In this document: positions 1-8,341 of the stretch, one piece after another | Numbering within the stretch: the first letter of the stretch is position 1 | Layout: each line of letters opens with the position of its first letter | Assembly (NCBI GenBank): GCA_020720565.1 | Contig: DYOK01000049.1 | Coordinates: 1 to 14,092 of the forward strand | Source: Acetofilamentum sp. | Lineage (GTDB): Bacteria > Bacteroidota > Bacteroidia > Bacteroidales > JAFGXI01 | Direction of reading: 5' to 3' | DNA length: 14,092 bases | Made by a program: the position numbers and the translations under genes | The notes under the pieces: model-generated | Told to the model about the DNA's origin: nothing | The model's database searches: none | What the model saw: only the letters and a program-made list of their open reading frames with translations

Positions 1-73
1 TCGATTTGAAACGAATTGTCGGATTTTATTAGGATAAGGGATTATTTCAATGTTAGTTGTAAAAATATCAAAG

Positions 74-88
74 AGGTCGAAGACCTTA
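74..88 (+). repeat. Interspersed palindromic repeat, copy A
   Basis: This is the exact 15-base core AGGTCGAAGACCTTA. The arms AGGTC and GACCT are reverse complements separated by GAA. The AT-rich sequence from about 57 (TTGTAAAAATATCAAAG) resembles the sequence preceding the other copies. It lies in the leader before the peptidase gene, about 20 bases upstream of the candidate promoter. Confidence 0.85.
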
Positions 89-108
89 AATTTGAGTCAA
101 AACCAGAG

Positions 109-135
109 TTTGTTAATCAAAATTTTATAACTTTG
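109..135 (+). promoter_or_regulatory. Candidate Bacteroidota-type promoter for the C25 peptidase gene
   Basis: TAACTTTG at 128-135 matches the TAnnTTTG -7 consensus described for Bacteroidota. TTTG at 109-112 could be the -33 element, but the 15-base spacer is shorter than usual. Initiation near 139-142 would leave a 5' UTR of about 110 bases. This rests on a motif match only. Confidence 0.35.
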
Positions 136-249
136 AATTTAATGATTAGAAGTGTTGCATGGCGTTAATAACTATTGTTTGATTGCAGTTATTGATTATG
201 TTTTAGTGGTGTGTTAATATATAGATAGAATCTCTTTCAAGTCTTACAA

Positions 250-3200
250 ATGAACTCCAAAAAGAAAATTAAATTCACAAACCTGCTAAATTGGGGTCCA
301 AGATTTCGGATATTGAGCTTGACGTGGGTCTTGATTGTCTTAAATTTTGGAATTTCTAACGCTCAGTTTGTTAACGAATGGATTCATTACAATCAGGTTT
401 ATGTTACATTCAAAGTAACCGAAGATGGTTTGTATCGTATCCCTAAGTCTACCTTAACAGCGGCACATGCCGGTTTTGTAAATGTCAATCCCAAAAATTT
501 GCAAGTGTTTTCGAAAGGCGTAGAGCAGGCCATATACGTCCATGGCGAAAACGATTTAAGCTTCGATTCTGGTGATTATATCGAATTGTACTGTCGTAAA
601 AATGATGGTTCTACCGACAGTGCCATGTATGTGAATTTATCGGAACAAAACAATCCGTATTCGAGTCAAATTAGTGATACCATTTACTATTATGTGACAT
701 GGGAAAATTCGCCAACCGTCAAAAAAAGAGTATCAACTTATTTGTCGGATGATTACGCTGCCTACCCTCAACAAAATTCGGTTCTCGTTAACGATTTAGT
801 CGAATATAAAAGTGCTTTTTACTGGGGACAAAGGGTGTCGCCCTATTCGTCGGGCAAAGGATGGTTCGATGCCTCTACTTTTTTGTACGATCAGCCTATA
901 ATTAAGAGCTTTAATGTTTCAAAAAAAATGTCCGATAGCCAAGTCGAAGTCCATTTTTCGGTTTGTGGTGCACCTAACTCCGATATTTATTCTTATTTAC
1001 AGCATAACTTCGAGCTTTCTTCTAACAATGTGACGTATTATCAGGCTAATTATGTGGGTTATTCGGGCATAAGAGATTCGTTTTTAATTAGTTCGTCAAA
1101 TTTACCAAGTTCATCGCTCGATTTAAAGTTTTCGGCACTTTACAATTTGAATGGACAAGTTGATCGGAATACCATTGCGTACGTCAAATTGGCTTATTAT
1201 CGAAGTTTAGATTTATCGGGTCTTAATTATTTGCATTTTAAAAAAGAAATTTCAAGCACCAAAAAATTCATAACGTTTCAAAATTTCACGGGGACTGCAC
1301 CCGTGTTATACGACGCCACGAATAATAAACGCACTTTGGGTGTTGTGAGTGGAGCTCAAACTTTTGTAACCATAGAGCCCGCAGCTAGTCCATCTGAAAT
1401 GATTATAAGTACAGCAGAAGGTATTCGAACAGTAAGCAAGGTAGAACGGGTAATGTTTACCAATTATGGCTTACTTTCTACTCATCCAGACTATGTTATC
1501 GTTTATCATTCTAATTTATCGGGTGCAGTTGCTCAATACGAAACGTATCGAAATTCGAAAGGATACCATGTAATTAAGGCAGAAATTAACGACTTATACC
1601 ATCAATTTGGTTACGGTGTTCCCAAAAACCCGTTGGCCATAAGCCGTTTTATACAATATCTGGAGCAAAAATACGAAATGCCCAAATATCTTTTGCTGGC
1701 GGGCAAATCGATTAGTACAGCTCAAATACGTAACGATACCAATGCCTACGAGCAATGTTTGATTCCTACTATGGGCAACCCACCAAGCGACAATTTAATG
1801 GGTGCGGTGCTTTCGTCGGATAAACTAAATTCACCAATTGCCATTGGTCGAGTTGCAGCACGTACCCATCAAGATTTATTAAATTATCTCGACAAAGTAC
1901 AAGCGTATGAGTCGGTATCACCAGCCATTTGGCAAAAAAATGCCCTTCACTTTGGCGGAGGAGGAAATACCTACGAACAGCAAACGTTTAAAAATTATTT
2001 GTTAGAGTACGAGTCATTATATGAAGATACTTTAATGGGTGGGCATGTCAGTACGTTTCTAAAAAACAGTTCCGACCCCATACAAATTTCGGTTTCCGAT
2101 TCCGTTGAAGGTTTGATAAACCAAGGAACTGCACTGCTTAATTTTTTTGGACATGGGTCGTCGAGTGGGTTCGACCAAAATATCGATGAACCAGAGAATT
2201 ATAACAACGAAGGGAAGTATCCTATAATTTTGGCCAATTCTTGCTTGTCAGGCGACATACATCAAAACAGCGATTATTGGAGCATTAGCGAAAAGTGGGT
2301 CTTAACGCCCCACAAAGGTTCCGTAGCATTTTTGGCTTCGTCCGATTTAGGGTATTCGACCTATTTACATCTTTTTTCGAAGGAGTTCTACAAAAGCCTA
2401 TCGTATCGAACATACGGCCAAACAATTGGTCAGATTAACGATGATGCAAGCGATAAATTTACATTAAACCAAAGTTCACAAGTGTTGGTTCGAAAAACTT
2501 TGTACGACCATACCTTGCATGGCGACCCAGCCCTAAAATTGTATAGTTTCTCGCAACCCGATTTACAGATTTCGGCTTCTGGAATAGCTCTGCAACCACA
2601 ACAAGTGACTACCGACATCGATTCTTTTGCTGTCCAGATTCGATACAATAATGAGGGCTTAGCTTTTTCTGACAGTTTTTTGGTTACTGTCGAACGGATT
2701 CTACCCAACAACCAATCTTTTACCTATCAATTTGTTCATCAAGGTGCGCTTTACGAAACCCAGTTCGAGTTTAAAATGCCGACCAATCCCATTGATGGTG
2801 CCGGCTTAAATCAGATTATTGTTCGCCTCGACGCATTAAATTCCATTTCGGAATGGTCAGAAACCAATAATACGGCTTCGCTTAGTTTTGTCATTATTTC
2901 GGGCGACATTTTGCCAGTTTATCCATACGAATATGCCGTAATTCCAAACGACACAGTCCGTTTAATCGCTTCGACAGGCGATCCGTTTTTAAATCAATTT
3001 AACGTAACCTTTCAGTTCGATACAACCGATGGGTTTAATAGTCCACTATTGATTGAGCATACCCAAGAAGGTATTTCAGGTGTAAATGCATGGAAAGTGC
3101 CATCAATTCTTAGCGATAGTACAGTTTATTTCTGGCGCGTAAAAAAGCAAGGCGGAAGCCAATGGAGAACGAGTTCGTTTCGTTATATTTCTGGGCAAAC

Positions 3201-5226
3201 AGGTTGGTCGCAAGCCCATCATTTCCAATACGAGAAAGATAATTTCCAATTTATCGATTACAACAAAAATATTCGTCAACTCGATTTTATTACAACGCCA
3301 AAAACATTGCTTTGCCGAAATATTGGGTCATGTCCAATTGCTCGTTTGCCAGAATTGGGATATTGGATTGATGGCGATGGCGATTATGGCTTATGTGGGC
3401 CAGCGTCTGCTTTTACCGTTGTGGTTATCGATTCGCTGAATTTAAGCACATGGTTTTCCGATAAAAACGATTTTGGACAAAGAGATTTTCCCAAATGCTA
3501 TTCAAGAAGTCGCCCCGACCATTATTTTCAATATACATCGACAGATACCACTTCGATGGAAGATATGGCCGCTTTTATTAATTCCATTCCCGATGGACAA
3601 CATGTATTAATATATTCTATTTGGAATGGCAATTTTGCCCAATTACCCGAAGTGACCAAATTAGCATTCGAACAATTGTATCCTTCGTCGCAACTGCGTA
3701 TGCTCGACGATAATATCCCTTATATTTTGTATGTTCAAAAAGGTAAACAAAGCACGGCTCAAGAGCGTTTTGGAACTTTGCCAACCGACGAAATCAGTTT
3801 GGAAGTGAGTCTTAAAACCAATTTCGACTATGGTTACATCGGCTCGACTTTGGTGGGCCCTGCGTCCCAATGGGGCTCGTTTCATTGGAAATACGATTCA
3901 AACTTTGACCAATCTCGTACTCAAATTCAGATACAAGGATCGAGCGATGGAACAAGCTTTACTACGCTAAAAAACGACATTACAAAAGATTCTTTAAATG
4001 TGTATCATTTGGGGCAATATGTCGATGCTCAACAATATCCCTATGTTAAATTACTTTTATATACCAAAGATTCTTTGACTAAAGTACCCTGTCAAATTAA
4101 CGATTGGACTTTAATTTATAATCCGGTACCCGAAACTGCCATTTCGCCCAATTTAAGTTATTGGTTTAGTGCCGATACCGTACAACAAGGCGAAGATATG
4201 ATTTTCGGAATTGGAACCCAAAATATCAGTCCATATCCTATGGATAGTTTGTATGCACAATTTTTTGTACGCATGCCCGACAACTCGGTTCAAAATATTA
4301 AATCTCATCATTTGCGTCCTCATCCGGCAGGCGATTTGTTAAGCGACACGGCTCGGTTTAATACACTACAAATGGTAGGATTACATAGCGTTTGGGTCGA
4401 GTTTAACGGAATTGATTCCGTAACAGGGCAATTCGATCAATTGGAACAACACCATTTCAACAACATTGCAGTTAAATATTTTTATGTGGCCAGCGATCAA
4501 ACCAATCCGCTTCTTAATGTGACATTCGATGGGGTGCACATTATGGATGGCGATATGGTTTCGCCTAAGCCCGAAATTGTAATTAAGTTAAAAGACGAAA
4601 ATCAATATTTAGCCTTAGATGACCCCAATTTAATTCGAATCTATCTTAAATCGGAAGCTCAAGACGAGGAACAAGCCGTCGAAATGTTCGACAGTTTGTC
4701 GGTTCAGCAGTTGTTTTGGACACCTTCTACTTTGCCCGACAATGTGGCCGAAATGTGGTTTACACCATCTACCTTGCCAGATGGTTTATATACTTTAAGA
4801 GTGGGAGCAACCGACGCTTCGAACAACGAGTCGGGGCGATTCGATTATAAAATTAACTTTAGAGTACAAAACAAACAAACTATTAGCGAGGTATTGAATT
4901 ACCCCAATCCATTTTCGACTTCGACACGATTTGTCTTTACCCTGACAGGCCAAGAGGTCCCCGACGAGCTCGTGATTCAAATTATGACCATTACTGGTAA
5001 AGTAGTAAAAGAAATAGATCTAACACAAGAAGCCCACTTACGAATTGGTCGAAATATAACCGATTATGCTTGGGATGGCCGAGACAACTTTGGCGATTTA
5101 CTCGCCAATGGGGTTTATTTTTATCGCGTATGGGCAAAATCGGCAGGGGGTAGTGTCGAATTACAAACGTCCGAAGCCTCTACATATTTCAAAAAAGGAA
5201 TCGGAAAAATGTACATTATTCGTTGA
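250..5226 (+). CDS. Secreted C25 (gingipain-family) cysteine peptidase with T9SS sorting domain, PorU2-like
   Basis: This 1658-residue multidomain exported protein begins with a signal peptide (basic start, hydrophobic segment at about 21-35, likely cleavage after Ala38). The peptidase C25 domain covers roughly 400-765. His635 in a GHG motif and Cys665 in an NSC motif fit the family's His/Cys pair. From about 770 a CARDB/Ig-like region begins with PDLQI. Residues about 1050-1166 resemble the ILEI/FAM3 domain (TVVVID at 1056-1061, FINSIPDG at 1109-1116). The C-terminus (about 1545-1658) is a FlgD-like T9SS type A sorting domain starting at NYPNPF (1550-1555). C25 proteins include gingipains and PorU, which cleaves T9SS sorting signals and attaches cargo to the surface. 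Length and architecture fit the PorU2-type paralogues better than PorU itself. The alternative is a secreted degradative protease. The stop codon overlaps the start of the Omp85 gene. Confidence 0.85.
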   Translation: MNSKKKIKFTNLLNWGPRFRILSLTWVLIVLNFGISNAQFVNEWIHYNQVYVTFKVTEDGLYRIPKSTLTAAHAGFVNVNPKNLQVFSKGVEQAIYVHGENDLSFDSGDYIELYCRKNDGSTDSAMYVNLSEQNNPYSSQISDTIYYYVTWENSPTVKKRVSTYLSDDYAAYPQQNSVLVNDLVEYKSAFYWGQRVSPYSSGKGWFDASTFLYDQPIIKSFNVSKKMSDSQVEVHFSVCGAPNSDIYSYLQHNFELSSNNVTYYQANYVGYSGIRDSFLISSSNLPSSSLDLKFSALYNLNGQVDRNTIAYVKLAYYRSLDLSGLNYLHFKKEISSTKKFITFQNFTGTAPVLYDATNNKRTLGVVSGAQTFVTIEPAASPSEMIISTAEGIRTVSKVERVMFTNYGLLSTHPDYVIVYHSNLSGAVAQYETYRNSKGYHVIKAEINDLYHQFGYGVPKNPLAISRFIQYLEQKYEMPKYLLLAGKSISTAQIRNDTNAYEQCLIPTMGNPPSDNLMGAVLSSDKLNSPIAIGRVAARTHQDLLNYLDKVQAYESVSPAIWQKNALHFGGGGNTYEQQTFKNYLLEYESLYEDTLMGGHVSTFLKNSSDPIQISVSDSVEGLINQGTALLNFFGHGSSSGFDQNIDEPENYNNEGKYPIILANSCLSGDIHQNSDYWSISEKWVLTPHKGSVAFLASSDLGYSTYLHLFSKEFYKSLSYRTYGQTIGQINDDASDKFTLNQSSQVLVRKTLYDHTLHGDPALKLYSFSQPDLQISASGIALQPQQVTTDIDSFAVQIRYNNEGLAFSDSFLVTVERILPNNQSFTYQFVHQGALYETQFEFKMPTNPIDGAGLNQIIVRLDALNSISEWSETNNTASLSFVIISGDILPVYPYEYAVIPNDTVRLIASTGDPFLNQFNVTFQFDTTDGFNSPLLIEHTQEGISGVNAWKVPSILSDSTVYFWRVKKQGGSQWRTSSFRYISGQTGWSQAHHFQYEKDNFQFIDYNKNIRQLDFITTPKTLLCRNIGSCPIARLPELGYWIDGDGDYGLCGPASAFTVVVIDSLNLSTWFSDKNDFGQRDFPKCYSRSRPDHYFQYTSTDTTSMEDMAAFINSIPDGQHVLIYSIWNGNFAQLPEVTKLAFEQLYPSSQLRMLDDNIPYILYVQKGKQSTAQERFGTLPTDEISLEVSLKTNFDYGYIGSTLVGPASQWGSFHWKYDSNFDQSRTQIQIQGSSDGTSFTTLKNDITKDSLNVYHLGQYVDAQQYPYVKLLLYTKDSLTKVPCQINDWTLIYNPVPETAISPNLSYWFSADTVQQGEDMIFGIGTQNISPYPMDSLYAQFFVRMPDNSVQNIKSHHLRPHPAGDLLSDTARFNTLQMVGLHSVWVEFNGIDSVTGQFDQLEQHHFNNIAVKYFYVASDQTNPLLNVTFDGVHIMDGDMVSPKPEIVIKLKDENQYLALDDPNLIRIYLKSEAQDEEQAVEMFDSLSVQQLFWTPSTLPDNVAEMWFTPSTLPDGLYTLRVGATDASNNESGRFDYKINFRVQNKQTISEVLNYPNPFSTSTRFVFTLTGQEVPDELVIQIMTITGKVVKEIDLTQEAHLRIGRNITDYAWDGRDNFGDLLANGVYFYRVWAKSAGGSVELQTSEASTYFKKGIGKMYIIR
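5223..5226 (+). promoter_or_regulatory. TTGA stop/start overlap deciding a TTG start
   Basis: TGA at 5224-5226 ends the peptidase gene and TTG at 5223-5225 begins the barrel gene one base earlier, in another frame. The downstream signal peptide is only complete from this TTG. The arrangement is the TTG equivalent of the common ATGA overlap and suggests termination-reinitiation. Confidence 0.7.
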
Positions 5227-6953
5227 AAACTTTCTTTTTCAAAACTTCCAAAACAATTTTGCTAAGCCTCATCGGCTTGGGCTTTAGCTCGTTTGAATCG
5301 TTTTCGCAAACAACTAAGCCACTAATAATAGTTGATTGGGTGATCACAGATTCTTTACCATTGGGCTCAATTTTTAAAAAACCTTTGGCATCTAATTTCA
5401 AAGATAGCTTGGCTTTTGTGATGTATTCGAACGAAATTCAAAAAAAAGCATATGCTTTGGCATATTTAGATTTTTCAGTCGATTCCGTTCAATTTTCGCC
5501 ATCGGAAGTAAATTGGAAAGCATTTGTGCATTTGGGTAGAGCCTATCCCAATTGTTTGGTTCGAATCAAAGAAACTGACCGTCAGTTTATAAGCGAATTG
5601 AATGGCGTTTCGATGGAGAGCAGTGCCATACCATTGACCCAATTGTGGAATAGAAACCAGAAAATTATCGAAACGCTCCAAAATAATGGCTATCCACAAG
5701 CTAAGGTCAAATTAGACCATTTTGCTTTTTATCCAGATTCGATTACGGCATTTTTGAATATCGAAAAAGGGCCGCACTATGTCTTTGATAAACTGGCGAT
5801 TAAAGGCGATTTACAAGTGTCTAAATCATTTTTAGCAGGTTATACGGGCATCAAAAAAGGACAAGACTATTCCCATCAAAAGCTTATCGATTTGAACCAG
5901 AAATTAAATGGTTTAGGTTTTGGAATGCCAATTGCGAATCCATCGGTTAACTTGCTTGTCGACACCGTTCAAATAGAACTACCCATTAAAAAGGTTTCAA
6001 ACAACCGATTCGATGGAATATTGGGAATCGTACCCAACGACAAAACCACAGGCAAACTATTGTTGACTGGTGAATTAAATATTCAACTTCAAAATATTGC
6101 CAAACAAGGAGAGCAAATCGATTTGCAATGGCATAAACTACAAGCTGCTTCGCAAGATTTACTTCTCAATTTTAAAATTCCGTATCTTTTTAACACCAAT
6201 ATTGGGACTTCAACTGGATTTAAATTGCTAAAACAAGATTCGACTTATATTAATTTATTAACTGAATTTGGTTTGCAGTATTATTTTGGGTCTCGAAATT
6301 ATATTGGGCTTACTTATCGTTATTCAAGTTCAGATATGTTGCAAGCAGACTCTTTGCTTGCACCCAATTCATGGTCTTATGTATCGAAACAATACGGCTT
6401 AAGTTTTAACTATCAAAAACTCGATTATCCATTTAATCCCCATCGTGGATACAGCATACAAACCAATGCTTTTATTGGAAATAAAAAAGTTTTAAAGGAA
6501 CCGATAAGTACGGTACAGCAATTTCAATTCGATTACAATCTGCAATATTATTGGTATTTATCGCCAAGAAGCACTTTGTTGACCAAACACTTGTCCTCTT
6601 TTTCCGAAGCCCCTTTGTTTTCAGTGAGCGAATTATCGAGAATAGGTGGGCTAAAAACGGTACGGGGGTTTAACGAATCTTCATTGTATACCACTTCGTA
6701 TGCTATACTTAGCTTGGAGTATCGTTATATTTTTGAGAAAAATTCAGCTCTTTTTGCTTTTGTCGATGCCGCTTGGTTCGAGTTAAAAGGACAGCCATAT
6801 TATTATAATTATCCCTTAGGGCTTGGATTAGGAATGTTTTTTAAAACTAAAGCAGGAATCTTCACCTTATCGTATGCGGTAGGGAGAACTCAAGAGCAGA
6901 ATTTTGAATTAAAATCGGCCAAGATACATTTTGGTATAATCGGTCAGTTTTAA
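5223..6953 (+). CDS. Omp85-family (BamA/TamA-like) outer-membrane beta-barrel protein with POTRA region
   Basis: Omp85 proteins insert or translocate proteins at the outer membrane. This one has 576 residues: a signal peptide (1 to about 29, ending in SFSQ), a periplasmic region with a POTRA-like segment at about 145-235, and a C-terminal barrel from about 260. VRGF at 480-483 matches the conserved loop-6 motif of the family, and the chain ends in Phe, as barrel beta-signals do. The start is taken as TTG at 5223: it gives a complete signal peptide, while the next in-frame Met would remove it. The TTG shares TTGA with the stop of the upstream peptidase gene, so translation is probably coupled. 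It is short for BamA, which usually has five POTRA domains, so it is more TamA-like or a dedicated paralogue. Its substrate is unknown; a link to the neighbouring secreted peptidase is inference. Confidence 0.82.
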   Translation: MKTFFFKTSKTILLSLIGLGFSSFESFSQTTKPLIIVDWVITDSLPLGSIFKKPLASNFKDSLAFVMYSNEIQKKAYALAYLDFSVDSVQFSPSEVNWKAFVHLGRAYPNCLVRIKETDRQFISELNGVSMESSAIPLTQLWNRNQKIIETLQNNGYPQAKVKLDHFAFYPDSITAFLNIEKGPHYVFDKLAIKGDLQVSKSFLAGYTGIKKGQDYSHQKLIDLNQKLNGLGFGMPIANPSVNLLVDTVQIELPIKKVSNNRFDGILGIVPNDKTTGKLLLTGELNIQLQNIAKQGEQIDLQWHKLQAASQDLLLNFKIPYLFNTNIGTSTGFKLLKQDSTYINLLTEFGLQYYFGSRNYIGLTYRYSSSDMLQADSLLAPNSWSYVSKQYGLSFNYQKLDYPFNPHRGYSIQTNAFIGNKKVLKEPISTVQQFQFDYNLQYYWYLSPRSTLLTKHLSSFSEAPLFSVSELSRIGGLKTVRGFNESSLYTTSYAILSLEYRYIFEKNSALFAFVDAAWFELKGQPYYYNYPLGLGLGMFFKTKAGIFTLSYAVGRTQEQNFELKSAKIHFGIIGQF

Positions 6954-6958
6954 AATAC

Positions 6959-6980
6959 TTGAATTCTTTCGAATTTCAAC
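6959..6980. repeat. Imperfect inverted repeat after the Omp85 gene
   Basis: TTGAATTC and GAATTTCAA pair around a short loop with one bulged base, just after the stop codon at 6951-6953. The stem is AT-rich and no T-run follows, so it is at best a weak hairpin and not a convincing terminator. Confidence 0.3.
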
Positions 6981-7124
6981 ATATTGATATGCAGGTGTTT
7001 GTGATTTGTTAATTCGTTTATTGACTATCAACATGACATGGTTTATAATTTAGTACAATAAATTCTTGTAAGATGTCGTTTTTACTTGTAAATTGCAGTA
7101 CAAAAAACCAAAACACACCAACTA

Positions 7125-7454
7125 ATGAAACTTTTAATAATTATTCTTTCATTTACATTGTTAAGCTGTTCCAACCTAAGCCCAAGATTGGAAAACGAAA
7201 ATGCGATGGTGCTTCATGTACAAGATACAGGGACATACTCTGGCAAACTGATTGGCTATTATCCCGAAAACGATCAGAAGAAATACGAAGAGCTTTACGC
7301 CAAAGGAATTAAGAATGGACAATATGTATGTTGGCACAAAAACGGGAAAATTAAACTATCTGGCACCTATGCTCAAAACAAAAGAGTTGGCGTTTGGAAA
7401 TGGTACAACGAGAAAGGTGATGTAAAATATGCAGTCAACTATTCAAAGAAATAA
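7125..7454 (+). CDS. Small lipoprotein with MORN-like repeats
   Basis: The 109-residue product starts with a lipoprotein signal peptide: MK, a hydrophobic stretch, and a lipobox ending LLSC with the lipidated Cys at about residue 15. It should be anchored in a membrane facing the periplasm or surface. The second half (about 62-106) has two MORN_2-type repeats of the pattern NGxYxxWHKNGKIKLSGTY and KxVGVWKWYNEKGDVKYAVNY. Similar repeats occur in proteins annotated as YwqK-family antitoxins, but in Bacteroidota short MORN lipoproteins are common and no toxin partner is visible, so no toxin-antitoxin role is claimed. The ATG at 7125 is chosen because it gives the intact signal peptide. The gene lies 171 bases after the Omp85 gene and 68 before the PH-domain gene, both on the same strand. 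Function is unknown. Confidence 0.7.
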   Translation: MKLLIIILSFTLLSCSNLSPRLENENAMVLHVQDTGTYSGKLIGYYPENDQKKYEELYAKGIKNGQYVCWHKNGKIKLSGTYAQNKRVGVWKWYNEKGDVKYAVNYSKK

Positions 7455-7522
7455 ACTTACTGTGAAAATAAGTACTTTGGATAATGTAATGATGTGTTTT
7501 ATTTACCTAAACGCCTTTTAAA

Positions 7523-7945
7523 ATGCCAGTTATACAAACAATAAAAAGGTCGAAGACCTTATTTCGTTCAAAAATTGATTGGTGGTACTGGGTTGTTGTG
7601 TTTTTGACCACCATAGTAATTCCTGCATTAACATTTGATCAAGACCCAATTGCGTCAATTATTTTAAGTTTTTCTATGCTAGTACTTTGGCTTTGGATCA
7701 TTCGTTCAACTTATTATAAAATTAAGGATAATTATTTGATAATTAATATTTTATTCTTTAAAGAACGCATTGATATTTCTGAAATTCAATCGATTAAACC
7801 ATCACGTTCGCTACTGAGTTCGGCTGCTTTGTCCATCGATAGACTTGAAATAAAGTACGGTAAATACAGCAGCACATTGGTTTCTCCAAAGAATAAGAAT
7901 GGTTTTTTGAAATCGTTAAGCTCAATCAATCCAAGCATTTCTTAG
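7523..7945 (+). CDS. Membrane protein with bacterial PH (bPH_4-like) domain
   Basis: The 140-residue protein has two predicted membrane helices (about 19-40, containing WWYWVVVFLTTIVIP, and about 44-62), followed by a cytoplasmic C-terminal part. The tail resembles the bPH_4 family: YYKIKDNYLIINILFFKERIDISEIQSIKP, then LSSAALSIDRLEIKYG, and a closing Ser-Pro-Lys plus Phe-Leu segment. The family is short and poorly characterised; SunI, a Bacillus bacteriocin-immunity protein, has a related layout, but no bacteriocin gene is seen here. The N-terminus is odd: codons for about residues 9-13 (RSKTL) come from a copy of the interspersed palindromic repeat at 7547-7561. No later ATG before the first helix is available, so the repeat seems to be translated. 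The family match is from memory of its sequence pattern. Confidence 0.7.
   Translation: MPVIQTIKRSKTLFRSKIDWWYWVVVFLTTIVIPALTFDQDPIASIILSFSMLVLWLWIIRSTYYKIKDNYLIINILFFKERIDISEIQSIKPSRSLLSSAALSIDRLEIKYGKYSSTLVSPKNKNGFLKSLSSINPSIS
7547..7561 (+). repeat. Interspersed palindromic repeat, copy B (inside a coding region)
   Basis: This exact 15-base core AGGTCGAAGACCTTA has the longest perfect stem of the copies (AAGGTC/GACCTT). The related upstream AT-rich part begins near 7530 (TTATACAAACAATAAAA). It lies within the first 13 codons of the PH-domain gene, where it is read as RSKTL. Confidence 0.85.
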
Positions 7946-8063
7946 TTTATTTTTTTTAATTCTATCATCGCATGGCTGATTCATCTATGTGTATGTATAA
8001 TTTAATGTCGTTTTTTATTAAGCTAGAATGTTGATCTATGGCTAGTTACAAAAAACAATAAAT

Positions 8064-8078
8064 AGGTCGAAGACCTTA
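8064..8078 (+). repeat. Interspersed palindromic repeat, copy C
   Basis: This is an exact core AGGTCGAAGACCTTA with the upstream extension from about 8046 (TTACAAAAAACAATAAAT). The extension is nearly identical to that of copy E. An AAGCTA hexamer 44 bases before the core also recurs 42 bases before the core of copy E, so the homologous unit may be about 60 bases. Confidence 0.85.
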
Positions 8079-8190
8079 AAACCTTTCTTCGTATTGAGCG
8101 TACAAGCCAATTGTTTTGTTTTTATTAATTTCATTCGCACGAGCTTAAAAAAACTAAACAAATAACTTCTAATAAACCCGTATTAATACT

Positions 8191-8198
8191 TAAATTTG
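8191..8198 (+). promoter_or_regulatory. Candidate -7 element upstream of rfbA
   Basis: TAAATTTG fits the Bacteroidota TAnnTTTG -7 consensus. Transcription from it would give a leader of roughly 135-140 bases before the rfbA ATG. No good -33 TTG is seen, so this is weak; a second box, TAACTTTA at 8328-8335, is the competing candidate. Confidence 0.25.
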
Positions 8199-8341
8199 CA
8201 GTGTTTTTGTTCTAATTGATTAAGATTTTGATTGCTAAATATTGGGTTTTGATGATTAGATTGTTTGTCAAACCAATATAAGTAAATCAACAAACATTTT
8301 AAAATAGCTATAAAATATTCAAAACCATAACTTTACAAAAC

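Larger units (their letters stand above)
1..249. other. Leader region upstream of the C25 peptidase gene
   Basis: No gene is supported here. A short open stretch at bases 3-32 ends in TAG and could be the last codons of an upstream + strand gene, but nine residues are too few to judge. The region contains one copy of the palindromic repeat (core 74-88), then a candidate promoter at 109-135. Bases 136-249 are AT-rich, with no clear ribosome binding site before the ATG at 250, which is usual in Bacteroidota. Confidence 0.5.
7946..8341. other. Gene-free region upstream of rfbA
   Basis: This 396-base AT-rich stretch has no coding region I can support. A T-run at about 7950-7957 follows the PH-domain gene without a clear stem before it. 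It holds repeat copy C (8064-8078). Two -7-like boxes precede rfbA: TAAATTTG at 8191-8198 and TAACTTTA at 8328-8335; neither has a TTG at the expected upstream distance. Otherwise nothing was recognised. Confidence 0.5.

Noticed and set aside
3..32. Possible C-terminus of an upstream gene (nine codons then TAG)
   Set aside because: It is too short to distinguish from chance; another frame also stays open for about the same length.
2430..2711. Antisense open frames inside the peptidase gene (also 3661-3885 and 4795-4980)
   Set aside because: They mirror the codon pattern of a well-supported gene and show no domain or signal of their own.
7073..7312. Open frame overlapping the MORN lipoprotein gene
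   Set aside because: It is in another frame of the lipoprotein gene, has no recognisable domain, and the overlapping frame has a clear signal peptide and repeats.
7125..7945. Toxin-antitoxin pair made of the MORN lipoprotein and PH-domain protein
   Set aside because: The MORN protein is a lipoprotein and the neighbour has no toxin motif; the YwqK antitoxin label is not sufficient evidence.
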